DNA from: Dama dama
Taxonomy: Eukaryota > Chordata > Mammalia > Artiodactyla > Cervidae
Length of the DNA stretch: 64,000 bases
Reading direction: 5' to 3'
NCBI RefSeq assembly: GCF_033118175.1
Contig: NC_083711.1
Coordinates: forward strand, 41,426,001 to 41,490,000
Below, in pieces: positions 25,021-37,645 of the stretch; the first letter of the stretch is position 1, and every line of letters begins with the position of its first letter. The position numbers and the translations under genes were made by a program. The notes under the pieces were generated by a model. That model saw only the letters and a list, made by a program, of their open reading frames with translations, was not told where the DNA came from and did not search any database.

Positions 25021-26905
25021 CACAAATTAGGATTAAAGTGAAAGAGAGGTTGCTCTCCTATTTTCCGATCTTGATAAATCTTATTAAAAATTTGTATTTA
25101 TAAATTATCAGCTTCTCAGGTAGAGAATTTCTAATGACAAAGCTCCGGGCCTCAGAGGTTTGCCTTAATTTCCCAGAAGAAATACTCTAAAATGAGTGCA
25201 AATTAACTTTTAGAAAGAAGATAGATTTCATTCCTCTTAAGTGCCTTGTGCTGGGGGAGGGGTGAAGCCAGGCTTACATTTAAGTGTGTTTAGAACTGCA
25301 TCCTTAACTTGAGGATTCTTAATTATGCATCTGACTTGCTTGGTGGTAGTTTAAACTGTGGAAAATTTGAACCAAATGTGTATATAGTGGAGTTTTTTCC
25401 CCTAGGTTTTTTAAATAGCAGACTAAGTATCATTTAAATTCTGGGAGTAGCCTTTTATTTCAAATTTAAAATTGTTTTTGCAAGTAAATAGCTACAGCAA
25501 AGGAACTACACTGTTTTCTTAAAGATCACTTTTTTCCTAATGTGCACACATACTCACAAAATCCTATTCGGGTAAGAAGAAATATGTTCTCTTTTCCTAA
25601 GGAAAAGAATTCTTTCTTATTAATGAAATTTACTCATTCTATTTACCCTTCTAGAAAGAGTTAGAGAAAAGATCAGTAACAAGAAGTTGTTCTATACTTT
25701 AGTATTTATAGTTATTGAATAAGTTATATTCATATACTTCAAGCTGTCTATGGCTAATTGATTTTTATACTTTCTTTGAATTACTGGCTTAGACATGCTT
25801 TTACTAAATTTTCAAAATAAATGGTGGCACAATTTCAAAGATGTTATTCAGTTTGTTTAAAATTCAGTGAAGTGTATGCTAGTGTGTACGCTGACTTTTT
25901 AATGTAAGACTTTGACTAATTGACTTTTCTTTTAACAACTAAGTGTTCTTAATAAGGGCATCTATCACAATAGATCCTGCAATATTTGTTTGATATGATC
26001 CTAAAGTAAGGGTAGGACAACTATGTTATATATCCGACTATTAATTTGTCTCCTTGTTAGGTGTTGATTACAGTCCTCTTTGCTAAATAGCCAATGGTTA
26101 TGAAAAATAGTATCTGAGACCTCAGTACTATTATACAGTTCATTGGAAAAAGCCATTTTAGACCAACTGTGGTATGAAAAGAGATATTTACTTCAGTAAA
26201 AAAGCAATCTTAATTGAACTTGTTAAACCATAGTATTTGACAGCATTCTATTATCATCCTAAGATGTGAAGTGTCTTTTTATTCATCCCACTTATAAACT
26301 CAGTAAAACATATAAAATTACTAACTACAGTGTTTCAACATTCCTTGTTTTGTGTGAACGTGTGTGGCTATGTGTAGGTTTGTGTGCACATGATGGGTAG
26401 CACAGAGTAAAATAAACATCATTTGTCAAATATAAAATTGGTACAATGGCATTTACTTCCTGAAAATATCAATGGGTTTGTCTAGTAATGTTCATGTTTC
26501 AGAATGACTTTTAAATACTATTTCTTAGACAATACTGATATTCCAGGTAGATAGCTAGATGGAATTTTAAACAGGACTTAAGGAATAAGCGGTTATAGAC
26601 AGTCTGACTACAATTCAGTGGTTCTGCTATAGAAAGCATCTCAGAGTTAATAGTAATCAATACAAAGGCTCCTGAGGATTGAAAAGAAAAATGGGGCTGG
26701 AGTTGGAGAAGGGGTGGAGCTGTCAACATACCTCTCTCTTGTACAGTTTATACAAACCAAAACACTTGAGTAGTGACAAGTGATGTTTCTATTCTCATCG
26801 ATTAGTACTGAGTGAACTGTTCTGGAGGGGATGATTGCTTTTCAGAGAGTCAAGCATGGTATAATCAGTTTCAGGTGAACTGAGCAATGCATCGATACAG
26901 TTATA

Positions 26906-26952
26906 AGATACATACATACATATAAGATACATATAAGATACATACATAAGAT
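26906..26952. repeat. (GATACATA)n-like microsatellite
   Basis: Imperfect repeats of 'gatacataca' and 'tataagatacat'. Confidence 0.75.
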
Positions 26953-27772
26953 ATAAGGCATCTGCAGTGTATTTATGCATATTTCATCTCTGTACACAGC
27001 CATAAAATATACAGAGGACATACCAATAAGTATGGCACAACTATATGTATTATATAAAACATATTAACAATATTGTCTCCACCATTGCTAACTGTGAATA
27101 TGGTGGATTTTGAGTTATTTTCCCAAATGTGGGAGTAACTATATCCTGCCACATAATTATGACCTTTGTGATTGAAAGAGAGTTGATTTACAATGTTGTA
27201 TTAATTTCTGCTGTACAATAAAGTGATTCAGTTAAACATATATATACAGTGTTTTTCTATTCATTTCTAGGATGGTTTATCACAGGATATTGAATATAGT
27301 TCCCTGTGCTATACAGTAGGACCGTGTTGTTTATTCATTTTCTACATAATAGCTTCCATCTGCTGACCCCGACCTCCCATTCCATCCCTCCTCCACCTCA
27401 CCTCCCCCTTGGTAACTCCATGTCTGTTCTCTGTGCCTGTCAGCCTGTTTCTGTTTCATATATAAGTTCATTTGTATCATATTTTAGATTAAGCATGTAA
27501 GTGCTCTTTTACATTTGTCTTTGTCTGTCTGACTTAACTTCACTCAGTATGACAATCGCTAGTTTCATCAACGTTGCTGCAAATGGCATGATTCCATTCT
27601 TTTTTATGACTGAGTAGAATTCCATTGTGTGTATGTACCACATTTTTTAATCCGTTCCTCTGTTGATGGACATTTAGGTTGCTTCCATGTTTTGGCTATT
27701 TTGAATAGTATTGCTATGTTCATAGGGGAGCATGTATCTTTTTCAATTACAGTTCTGTCTGGATATACCCAG

Positions 27773-27921
27773 AGTCAGTCCCTGGGTCAGGAAGATCCCC
27801 TGTAGAAGGGAATGGCTACCCAGTACTCTTGCCTGGAGAATTCCATGGGCAAAGAACCCTAGCAGGATACAGTTCATGGGTTCGCAAAGAGTCAGACATG
27901 ACTGAGCTACTAACACTGCAT
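27773..27921 (+). mobile_element. Bov-tA SINE, 5'-truncated, inside L1
   Basis: Starts within the B-box region ('cagtccctgggtcaggaaga') and lacks the tRNA head. Flanked by 10-bp repeats with one mismatch, atatacccag (27763-27772) and atatacacag (27922-27931). L1 sequence continues on both sides. Confidence 0.88.
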
Positions 27922-27970
27922 ATATACACAGTAGTGGGTTTTCTTGATGTCATGGTGATTCTATTTTTAG

Positions 27971-28385
27971 TTTTTTAGAAGACTTTGTTTATTTGTTTTT
28001 GGCTGTGTTGGATCTTCATTGCCCTGTGGACTTTTCTCTAGCTGTGGAGAGCAAGGGCTACTCTCTAGCTGTGGTGTGTGTGCTAAGTTGCTTCAGGCAT
28101 CTCCAACTCTTTGCGACCCCATGGACTGTAGCCTGCCAGGCTCCTCTGTCCATGGGATTTTCCAGGCAGGAGTACTGGAGTGGGTTGCCATTTCCTTCTC
28201 CACTAGCTGTGGGGCACAGTCATCTAATTGCAGGGGCATGTTTGCTGCAGAGCTCTAGAGTGCACGGGCTTCAGGGGTTGAGGCACATGAGCGCAGTAGT
28301 TGTGGGGTCTTCCTGTATCTGGGATCAAACCCATGTCACCTGCATTGGCCACTGGACTCTCCACCATTGAGCCACCAGGGAAGCC
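27971..28385 (-). mobile_element. CHR-type SINE inside L1
   Basis: Antisense CHR-family SINE: A-rich 3' end on the left ('gtttatttgtttttggctgtg'), repeated 'agttgtgg/gcacgggcttc' body units, tRNA-Glu-like head on the right ('gagccaccagggaagccc'). Flanks begin with ctattttta on both sides (27961 and 28386), followed by a T-rich expansion on the right. Interrupted by a Bov-A. Confidence 0.85.
28075..28202 (-). mobile_element. Bov-A SINE nested in CHR SINE
   Basis: Antisense Bov-A with a perfect 10-bp target-site duplication, ctagctgtgg, at 28065-28074 and 28203-28212; both copies are CHR body sequence. This gives an insertion order of L1, then CHR, then Bov-A. Confidence 0.93.
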
Positions 28386-29497
28386 CTATTTTTATTTATT
28401 TATTTATTTTTTTTTAAGAACCTCTATACTGTCTTCCACCGTGGCTGCAACAACTTACATTTTGACAGTGTAGGAGGATTTTCTTTTCTCCACATCCTCT
28501 CCAGCATTTGTTATTTGTAGACGTTTTTAATGCTGGACCTTCTCACTGAGGTGAGGTGGTACTTCATTGTAGTTTTAATTGCATTTTTCTAATAATTAGA
28601 GCTGTTGAGTATCTTTTCAAGTGCCTGGTGGCCATCTGTATGCCTTTTTTGGAGAAATGTCTATTTAGGACTTCTGCCCTTTTTTTGATTGGGTTATTTG
28701 CTTGTTCGTTGTTGAGTTGTATAAGCTGTTTATATATTTTGGAAATTAAACCCGTATCGGTTGCATCATTTGCAAATATTTTCCCCATTCTTTAGGTTGC
28801 CTTTTCCTTTGGTTTATTATTTCCTTTGCTGTGTAAAAACTTGTGAGTTTATTAGATCCTATCTGTTTGTTTTTGTTTTTATTTATATTGCCTTGGGAAA
28901 CCTATAAAAACATTGGTACATTTTATCTCAGAGGGTGTTTTACCTATGATCTCTTCGAGGAGTTTTATGGTGCCATGTCTTATTTTTAAGTCTTTGAACT
29001 GTTTTGAGTTTATTTTCATGTATGATGTGAGAAAGCATTCTAACTTAATTGATTTACGTGTAGCTGACCTACTTTCCCAACACCAGTTGCTGAAGAGACT
29101 GTTCCCTGTTGTATATTCTAGCCTCCTCTGTTGAGTTTCATTGTAGGTGTATGGGTTTATTTCTGGGCTCCCGATTCTGCTCCATTGATCCACATGTCTG
29201 TTCTTGTGCCAATACCATGTTGTTTTGATTACTGTATATTTGTAGTATTGTCTGAGGTCTGGGAGGATTAGACTTCCTGCTTCGTTCTTTTTCCTCAGGA
29301 TTGCTTTTGCAATTCTGGGTATTTTATGATTCTATATAAGTTTTAAGATTATTTGTTCTAGTCATTTGAAAAGTGGTATGGGTAATTGGACAGGGATAGC
29401 ATTATATCTGCAGATTATTTTAGGTAATATGGCCACTTTAACAATATTAATTCTTTGAATCCCAGAATATAAGATATCTTTCCATTTCTCTGAACCA

Positions 29498-29931
29498 GTT
29501 TATTTGTAATCAAGGATTACTTTTAATAGCAAATATCAGAACTTACTTGATGCATGCCATGCTTTCTCTCATGTTTTATTAACTATAATAGTATTTTTTA
29601 AAGATCCATTATCAATTATAAGTGCCAATACTGGGATTAAAGCATAGCAAGTGAATAAATATGGAAAATACAAAAAGTTATTGCAACACCCACTATGGGC
29701 AGCCAAATAGATCATTTTTCTCTGTGGAAATCAAACAATCCTCTACACCAAAGGTGAAATGTGTCATGGCTTTTTAACTATAACAACATAAATTACTGTG
29801 AGCCATGCTGATTTTTGGGTCAGGTTAATTGATACATAAAAAATAGGAGCCATTGAAAGCTTTTGCCTTTATTTTTTGGAATTTAAGTTGTGTTAACCTT
29901 TTTATAATTTAACAGTTGGCCGTTTCTGTCG
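29498..29931. other. Unclassified DNA between L1 and BovB
   Basis: AT-rich, no repeat or gene recognised. Confidence 0.5.
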
Positions 29932-31392
29932 GTCAGTTCAGTTGATCAGTCGTGTCCGACTCTTTGAAACCCCATGGACTGCAGCACACCAGGCCTCCCT
30001 GCCCATCACCAACTCCCAGAGCTTGATCAAACTCATTTCCATCAAGTCAGTAATGCCATCCAACCATCTCATCCTCTGTCGTCCCTTTCTCCTGCCTACA
30101 ACTTTTCCCAGCATCAAGGTCTTTTCAAATGAATCAGTTCTTTGCATCAGGTGGCCAAAGTATTGGAGCTTCAGCTTCAGCACCAGTCCTTCCAATGAAT
30201 ATTCAGGACTGGTTTCCTTTAGGGTGGACTGGTTTGATTTCCTTGCAGTCCAAGAGACTCTCAAGAGTCTTCTCCAACACCACAATTCAAAAGCATCAAC
30301 TTTCTTTATAGTCCAACTCTGACATCCATACATGACACTAGATAAACCATAGCTTTGACTAGATAGATTATGTTGGCAAAGTAATGTCTCTGATTTTTAA
30401 TATGCTGTCTAGGCTGGTCATAGCTTTTCTTCCATGGAGCAAGTATATTTAATTTCATGGCTGCAGTCACCATCTGCATTAATTTTGGAACCCAAGAAAA
30501 TAAAGTCTGCCACTGTTTCCATTGTTTCTCCATCGATTTGCCATGAAGTGATGGAACTGGATAACCTGATCTTAGTTTTTTGAATGTTGATTTAAGCCAG
30601 CTTTTCCACTCTCCTTTTTCACTTTCTTCACGAGGCTCTTTAGTTCCTCTTCACTTTCTGCCATAAGGGTGGTGTCATGTGCATACCTGAGGTTATTGAT
30701 ATTTCTCCCAGTAATCTTGATTCCAGCCTATGCTTCACCCAGCCCTGCGTTTCGCATGATATACTCTGCATGTAATTTACATAAGCAGGGTGACAATTTA
30801 CAGCCTTGAAGTACTCGTTTCCCAATATGGAAACCATCTGCTGTTCCATGTCCAGTTCTAACTGTTGCTTCTTGACCTGTATACAGATTTCTCAGGAGGC
30901 AGGTCAGGTGGTCTGGTATTCCCATCTCTTTAAGAATTTTTACAGTTTGTTGGGATCCAAACAGTCAAAGCCTTTGATGTCATCAATAGTGCAGAGGTAG
31001 ATAGTTTTCTGGAACTCTCTTGCTCTTTCTGTGATCCAACGGATGTTGGCTATTTGATCTCTGGTTCCTCTGCCTTTTCTCAATCCAGCTTGAACATCTG
31101 GAAGTTCTCAGGTCATGTTCTATTGAAGCCTGGCTTGGAGAATTTTGAGCATTAACTTTGCTAGCATGTGAGATGAGTGAAATTATGTGGTAATTTGAAC
31201 TTTCTTTGGCATTGCCTTTCTTTCGGATTGGAATAAAAACTGACCTTTTCCAGTCCTGTGGCCACTGCTAAGTTTTTCAATTTTGCTGGAATATTGAGTG
31301 CAGCTCTTTCACAGCATCATCTTTTAGAATTTGTAATAGATCAACTGGAATTCCTTCACTTCCACTAGCTTTGTTGATAGTGATGCTTCTGT
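29932..31392 (-). mobile_element. BovB LINE, 5'-truncated (1.46 kb)
   Basis: Antisense BovB: 3' terminus at the left, 5' truncation near 31392. Minus-strand frames cover most of the reverse transcriptase (29938-30333, 30306-30533, 30640-30849, 30728-30925) but are broken by several frameshifts. The catalytic YADD motif reads YAHD (antisense of 30674-30685), so it would be inactive even if the frame were restored. A 6-bp match, ttctgt, at the two ends (29924-29929, 31387-31392) is too short to be sure of as a target-site duplication. Confidence 0.92.
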
Positions 31393-31507
31393 ACTTTATT
31401 TGATATGGTAGTAGTCTGGCAAAATAATTATTGTAGATCAAACCAATACAAATAACTATGTTTAGAATACAGGTATAAGAAATTTGCTTTAAGATGAAGT
31501 AAAAAGC

Positions 31508-31712
31508 AGGCTTCTCAGGTGGCTCAGTGGTAAAGAATCTGCTTTTCAATGCAGGAGACGTGAATTTGATCCTTGGGTTGGGAAGAGCCCCTGGAGGAGA
31601 AAATGACAACCCACTCCAGTATTCTTGCCTGGAAAATCCCATAAACAGAGGAGCCTGACAGGGGTCCATGAGGTCACAAAGAATCAGACACATCTGAGCA
31701 CTCACACATTCT
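31508..31712 (+). mobile_element. Bov-tA SINE
   Basis: Complete head ('ggcttctcaggtggctcagt'), B-box region and body, with moderate divergence. No clear target-site duplication. Confidence 0.88.
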
Positions 31713-33639
31713 GAGCAAAAGTGCATGAACATGGTTTAACTAGTTATTATGGATAATAGAAAGAACTTGTTGTAGTAAAGTAGAATCAACACCAAAACAA
31801 AAAAGAACTTTAAACTGATGAGTAGTGTCAGGTTTTCTGAAGCTTCAAGCTCTTGTTTTTCTGAATCTTCCTGAAATTCTATGTAGATAGCTTCCTAAAG
31901 CAGAGGAAAGATATGTAATATTTCATTGCTACTGACATTTACTCATGGAGGCTGAATATGAGAAAGTAACAAAATAAAATGGTCCATATATGCTGCCACT
32001 GAGCTTCCCCATGTATACTACCAATAATAATACTGGGGAGGGGGGGGTGGGGGCGGACAAAAACCCAGTTATATTTTTACTTTGCCTGAAAAATCTCTGG
32101 TAATTTTCAGATAGACAAATAAACCACCAGTTTCAAAATGTCAGGGCCCTTTTCATGTAAATATGCATTTCACAACACGCTGAAGATAAGGAAGGATTTT
32201 TTTGCAATATAATTTAGAATCATATTGAATTAATTCTGAAACATAAGTAAAAATTAGAGTCTGACATAAAACGTGCTGGGATTGTTAAGAGAATATGTGA
32301 TTTATATTTTTCACTTTCACCAGTAACTTTTAAGACTGTTGACTATGTCATGGGTCTCATTGCAGCACTTCTTTATGCTGACCTGACTGCTGATGAAGTC
32401 ATTTCACATATGCGTTAAAATAAAGTAGACATAAGAGCTTAAGAGAGAGCAGAGCAGAAGCACAATAATTTGATGAAAAAGTAAATAAAAAATGGTACTC
32501 ATTTCTATCCCATATTCTGACTCTGTGAACATAAATCTCATTGTACATCACAGTGAAACACAAAATGAAAGAGAATTTGTATTCTATACACATAGGTTTG
32601 ACACATTTGAAAATTCTGTTTCTTCCTGTTATATAAATATACCCTAGAGTTGTAGAAAGAAAGTAATCTTCATGAAACAAATGGAATATGTTTAATTTCC
32701 TCTTCTTCACTTTTTTAAAAGGTAAAATTGCAGTTCCTCAATTATAGGGGTTGCGTTACAAAAAAATCTAGACATTTCCATGGACTTTTCTATCTGTATT
32801 TCCTTTGTCAGATTTAGTGTTTAGTTATGTATCCTAGTGGTGTGCTACATAGATTCAGGATAATTGTTGTAGGCGAAAGTCTACACTGATATCAATGCCC
32901 TGTGTTATTTTATTAATACTAGAATTGTATTAAAATGTTAGTAACAATTATATTTATTTGATCAATTTAATATTCATATTAAACTTATTATAAATTGCAT
33001 TACTCATATTCATTGTATATTTATTGCATTTATTAACATAAATGTAATTAGCATGAGTATTGAATTTCATATATATACATACATAACAATGGACAGAAAC
33101 TGTACATAAAAATAATTCTAAAAGATTAAGCTACACTTGTATGCAAAGCACATATTTGCTGTTGTCACAGGGATATATTCTGGATAATATAATACTATTT
33201 TCATTTTTAAATTCATACACATTATTTAAAAACTGTATATTTTGGGAAGTTCTATAGAAATGTAACTTGCTACATCGTTGATAGTTGTTTTTTTTAAAGA
33301 CTCACAGAAAGCATATGGAACTGTTAATTACTGTGAAGTCTTCAGAAAAATAAACCATTCCAGCAATAGTAATGAGACCACTGATAAATTCAGTCTAGAA
33401 TATTCAGAATGTTTAGATTATGTTGAAAAAAATGCGAACTCAGTGAAAATTATGCCTACTATCAACTTAGATATGAAACCTTAGTGACTTAGTTCTACAG
33501 ACAATTTTTTTGTTACTGATTTAAAATTCTTGATAATGTGGTTTCCCCTGATTACTTTTCCCAAGTAAAAATAACATTCTATCTTTTGGTAACCGATGGA
33601 TTTTTAAAAATACAACCAGATTATATAACTTCCCTCCAC
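31713..33639. other. Unclassified AT-rich DNA
   Basis: No repeat or gene recognised apart from a G-run at about 32037-32056 and AT-rich stretches near 32930-33080. Frames at 32399-32710 (-) and 33278-33484 (+) show no family features. Confidence 0.5.
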
Positions 33640-33978
33640 CCATTCCTTAAATAGCCCCTTTCAGCTGTGCTACCTTTTGCATCTAAAATGAATTCCACTT
33701 CTTACCATGGCCTGGAAGCCCTCTCCATTTCCTTCTTCATGGAATATAGCCCCTGCCTCTCTCATCCTCACTTATTTTACTTCATCATTGTTCTTAACAC
33801 AGAAATTAGGACAGTATAAGTAATTTCATGTCTCTCCTTTCTTTGTTCAAAGGCTAATGGTTACTAAGGACATTTCCTTCATTTAGAATATTCTCTGCCA
33901 CCAACTGTCTAATGGCTGTCTCTCTCTCAATATCAAGGGCTCAAAACAATGTTATTCCTCAGAGAAGAATTCCTGGAC
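33640..33978 (+). mobile_element. L2 LINE fragment, sense
   Basis: L2 3'-region order: '...catggcctggaagccctctc...', 'gcccctgcctctctcatcct', 'aatattctctgcc', 'attcctcagagaagaattcc'. It stops just before the L2 3' UTR, where an antisense L2 begins. Confidence 0.65.
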
Positions 33979-33979
33979 T

Positions 33980-35070
33980 TCATTCATTCATTCTTTCAAT
34001 GAATGTTGAAAGAACACACAATGGGCTGTTGCCTCTGCAGTTGGTATGCAACATTGAATGACGGACAATAATCTCTGCCTTTATGATGTTTGGTCTTCCC
34101 TTGTGGCTCAGCAGGTAAAAAAATTCACCTGTAATGCAGGAGACCTGGGTTCAATCCCTGGGTTGGGACAATCCCCTGGAGAAGGGAAAGGCTACCCACT
34201 CCAGTATTCTGGCCTGGAGAATTCCATGGGCTGTACAATCCATGGGGTCGCAAAGAGTCAAACACAACTGAGCAACTTTCACTTTATGATGTTTATAACC
34301 TAGTAAAGAAGAAATCATCAAAAAAATAAATACATTAGAAGGTAATATTTTATGGAGAGCAAAAATGAATCATAAATGGAGAATAAGAAGTTCTAGGGGT
34401 TGGTGATACAGTTTTTAAAAGGAGGACCTCACTGAGAATCTCAGGTCAAATTTGGATGAAGCCCTGAAGGAATTGGGGAAGCAATCCATACTGATAGAGG
34501 GAGTACATGACTGACATTTGCAGATGAGCAAAAAGGCCCAGAGCCAAACTATTGATGTGTTTCATGAATATTAAGGAGGTCAGTTTACCAGGTGACAAAT
34601 GAAGTAGAAAGAGGAGGTGGCATGCAAGAGAAGTAACATAAAGGACATGGGGCAGGTCAAGCAGGGCCTTCTCGTGCATGCTGAGACTGATTTTATTCTG
34701 AGTAAGATCAGAACCACTGGAGCCTTTGAGCAGAGGGGGCACAGCCTCCTCCTCCAATTCATGCTCACTCTAGCTGCTGTGTTGGAATGAAGTTCTACAT
34801 GGGCAATATGAACCCAGAGAGACCAGTTAGGAAGGTGTCCAGCAATTTGATCAAAAGATCCAGGAAATCTTGGGAAATTGTGGCGGAAGTGAAAGTGGTG
34901 AGAACCAGCAAAATATTAGATATATTTTGAAGGTAGAGTTGACAAAATTTGCTTTGAATATTAGACAGAAAAAGGAGTTTGATAATTCCAGGGTTTTTGG
35001 TCTTAGCAAAGGGAAAAGACATTTACTGTGATAGGTAACTGCCAGGGTGGCAGGTTTTGAGGAAGCTATC
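33980..35070 (-). mobile_element. L2-like LINE fragment, antisense
   Basis: Begins as an antisense L2 3' end ('cattcattcattctttcaatgaa'-type start, then 'ataatctctgcctttatg'). It continues past a Bov-tA insertion through 'gggccttctcgtgcatgctg', 'ttttattctgagtaagat', 'gagaccagttaggaagg' and 'gatatattttgaaggtagag'. The left half is L2; the right half belongs to an old mammalian repeat usually found with it, whose name I am not sure of. Confidence 0.6.
34092..34281 (+). mobile_element. Bov-tA SINE inside L2
   Basis: Complete, with a perfect 13-bp target-site duplication ctttatgatgttt at 34079-34091 and 34282-34294. Confidence 0.94.
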
Positions 35071-35529
35071 CAGATTATGTGGTGCCTTTGAAGGTTATAA
35101 TTAAGCCCTGGGCCTTAATTTTATTAAGGTAACAAAAGCATAATGTACAAACAAAGCAGAGATAATGTGCAATAACTGAGCCTTGATTCGCTCAAAAATT
35201 ACGTTACGCATGTAAGCCAGTGAAAGCATTATTTTCCCCTCTCCACTCTCCTAGCCCTTTTAATTTCTGTTAAATGTCTTTGTCTTTATTTTTAGCATTC
35301 CACTGATACCTGAAAGTTTCTTATTCATTATTCATATTTACTTGACATCATTTTTCCATCCAATGGGATATCTACTCTGTAAGAATAGGAAAATGATTCA
35401 ATTTATTCACAAAACGTAATGGAGGTCTTTATAGCGAGCCCTCTAAAAACAGTTATGAAATAATCAATTTTTGAATCTATCCTTGGTTTTTAACAAGAGA
35501 AACATTTATAGCTACAGAATGATTAAGAA

Positions 35530-35790
35530 CAGAAAAATAATAGCAACATTTACTGAGTACCTAGCACATTTCCCTGCCTTTACATGTAATAAATTCTTTG
35601 AAACTGCAGAACAACCCTGGATGGTAAACACTATTATTGTCATTTTACAGATGGGGGAACTGAGAAACAGCAGTACTAAATACTTTGCCAAAAGTCATGT
35701 AGACCGTAGTGAGAAAACTGAGATTCTAAACTCAGGAATCCGGCTCCCAATGGTAAAAATGCTTTTTTACCATTACACCAATGTTTCTCA
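35530..35790 (-). mobile_element. MIR SINE
   Basis: Nearly full-length antisense MIR: 'acatttactgagtacctagc', 'tttacatgtaataaattc', 'cattttacagatggggga', '...aggaatccggctccca'. The clearest MIR of the window. Confidence 0.85.
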
Positions 35791-37299
35791 GGTGAAGGCT
35801 GGAATATAGTGAGGTTAATAAAAGGGTGAGACAAAGTTTGGAGGTGCTTGTGAACTGTCATGTTAAGGGAGAGAATGATGTCAGCTAAACAAGAGAAAAA
35901 AATCACCATTTTGTGTAATTATTATATTCTGGAAATGGACATTGTACAGGATGCAAGTTTATCAGACTTCCCCCCAAAAAAAGAAGGATAAAAGAAAGAA
36001 AGAAAGAAAGAGAGCAAAAATATTACGTTTGGTTCGGCATCAATTTTTTTAGAAGTAGAACATTTTCATAGAGCTCATTGAGGTCAATGCCCTTATTTAC
36101 AGAGAAGCTAAGGAGATTCCCCTGTTACATTGTTTGATATTTACCTAAATTGTAGTAGACATCTAGAATACTACTTCAGCCATTTCTTCTCCCCACTGAA
36201 GATTGTCCCTAGATGTAACACTGACCTTGAGTTTTCAATAAAAATGGAAAAAAATACACCAAGTTGGTAATTTTCCATTTTTTCTGACAAAACTATGTCT
36301 GAATATGATAATATAACAGATTACTATTCTAGTTCCATAGAGGTATGCTCACCTTATAAGAAAACATACCAGAATTTATTTGGGGGGAAAAAATTTTTTA
36401 AAAAGCCTAAAAAGTGCATGCTTTCTAACAATAATTGATATACAAGAAGTTACAAAGTAGCACAATTTAAAAATCACACATACACATTTGTTCAGCGTTT
36501 ATATATAATATTTATCACGATGAAAAACAATTTCTCACTTGCGTAGTCAATGTTGTGTATTCAGGTTCAGGTATATGTGCATTTGTCGTTTTAATATAAT
36601 GCTTTCTGTGAGCAGAACATCTTTCTAAATGGATGTGTCATACCATTACTCGGTAGAGTATGAATGATTACAGCCTTAAACTGGTAATACGCCTTCCTGA
36701 CACAAATATAGGGCTATGATGCTGTATAATGTTGACATTTATAGCTATTTTCATAGACTTTATCTCAAATCTTTGAGTGGATACAGAGTGTACTGTATAT
36801 CTACCTTAAAGTGCCTGGGCATGGACAAGCACAGAAACTATTATGTGATGAAAAGTGTTATAGACGTCAGTGTTCCATTGCTGGGAGTTGTTTTAGAACC
36901 AATCGAGATATAAGCTTGGCAATCTTCTGCCAGTGGCAGATGGTCAGATGACAAACCCAACCAAAGGTCCCTATAATTAGCCTGATAATAAATACTGTTT
37001 ATGTAAATCTTGAACATGACTCGGCGTATTAAAACTCAAAAGCATAAAATGGTTGCATAAATGATGTTGCCTTGCTTTAGTGTTACAGAATAATGAGATA
37101 TTCTGATTTAGAAGATTTGTCAGGATAATTAGTTTAACCTCAAAATGGAAAACATATTTATTTAACCTAAGCTTGATAGGACTTCTTCTAAATGATTTTA
37201 AATGTTATTTTATCTTAAAAAAGAATTCTGAAAATACTTTCACCCTATGTTGATGGCAGAGTATCAGATGTGGTAATTATTATACAACTGCAGGGACAG
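35791..37299. other. Unclassified AT-rich DNA
   Basis: Contains a short (GAAA)n tract (35991-36014) but no recognisable gene or transposon. Confidence 0.5.
35991..36014. repeat. (GAAA)n microsatellite
   Basis: About six uninterrupted gaaa units following an A-rich run. Confidence 0.9.
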
Positions 37300-37490
37300 C
37301 TGATCTTAATAGAGCACCTACTGTGTGATAAACCGAGTTCCAAGTTTTTACATGTATTAATTTATGTAGCCATCAGAACAACTTTATGGGGTAGCTGCTA
37401 TTATTACTCCTGTTTTATAAGCTAAGGAACTGAAATAGAAAGGTGAGTTGACATGCTCCTGGTCAGAGAGCTAGTATGTGGAATTCTGCT
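37300..37490 (-). mobile_element. MIR SINE
   Basis: Antisense MIR: 'agagcacctactgtgtgat', 'tttacatgtattaattta', 'attattactcctgttttat', 'ctggtcagagagctagta'. Confidence 0.75.
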
Positions 37491-37645
37491 ATCATCAGGG
37501 ATCACTGAAGTGTACAGTGCTTAATTGTTCTATATCTGAATTCTTTTATGTGGGGAATGTGGGTTGATGGAGAGAGACTGCGGCTTGGTTCTGCCTTTTA
37601 TTCTTCATTCCCACTGACAGCCCATAATGCTGGTTATGTTGCCTT

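Larger units (their letters stand above)
19664..27171. other. Repeat-poor block (~7.5 kb)
   Basis: The longest stretch without a recognisable BovB, Bov-tA, Bov-A, CHR or L1 copy. It holds a possible old L2 remnant (22165-22480), a CpG-rich patch (24821-25020) and a short microsatellite. No exon could be supported; the 142-codon antisense ORF at 22178-22606 overlaps the L2-like part. Scarcity of insertions could reflect constraint or chance. Confidence 0.5.
27172..29497 (-). mobile_element. L1 LINE 3' part, with nested SINEs
   Basis: Antisense artiodactyl-type L1. From the left: 3' terminus ('tacagtaggaccgtgttgtt', 'ttccattgtgtgtatgtacc'), 3' UTR, then the end of the ORF2 region ('tccattgatccacatgtctg', 'ggtaatatggccacttt'). 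The 5' part is missing. It is split by a Bov-tA (27773-27921) and by a CHR SINE (27971-28385) that itself contains a Bov-A. Frames are broken; no functional ORF. Confidence 0.85.

Noticed and set aside
24811..25041. Small coding exon in the CpG-rich patch
   Set aside because: The two overlapping frames on opposite strands have no family similarity I can see and no convincing splice context. Kept only as a possible regulatory element.
31277..31732. 151-codon minus-strand ORF
   Set aside because: Formed by a Bov-tA, intervening DNA and the edge of a BovB; a chimera of repeats, not a gene.
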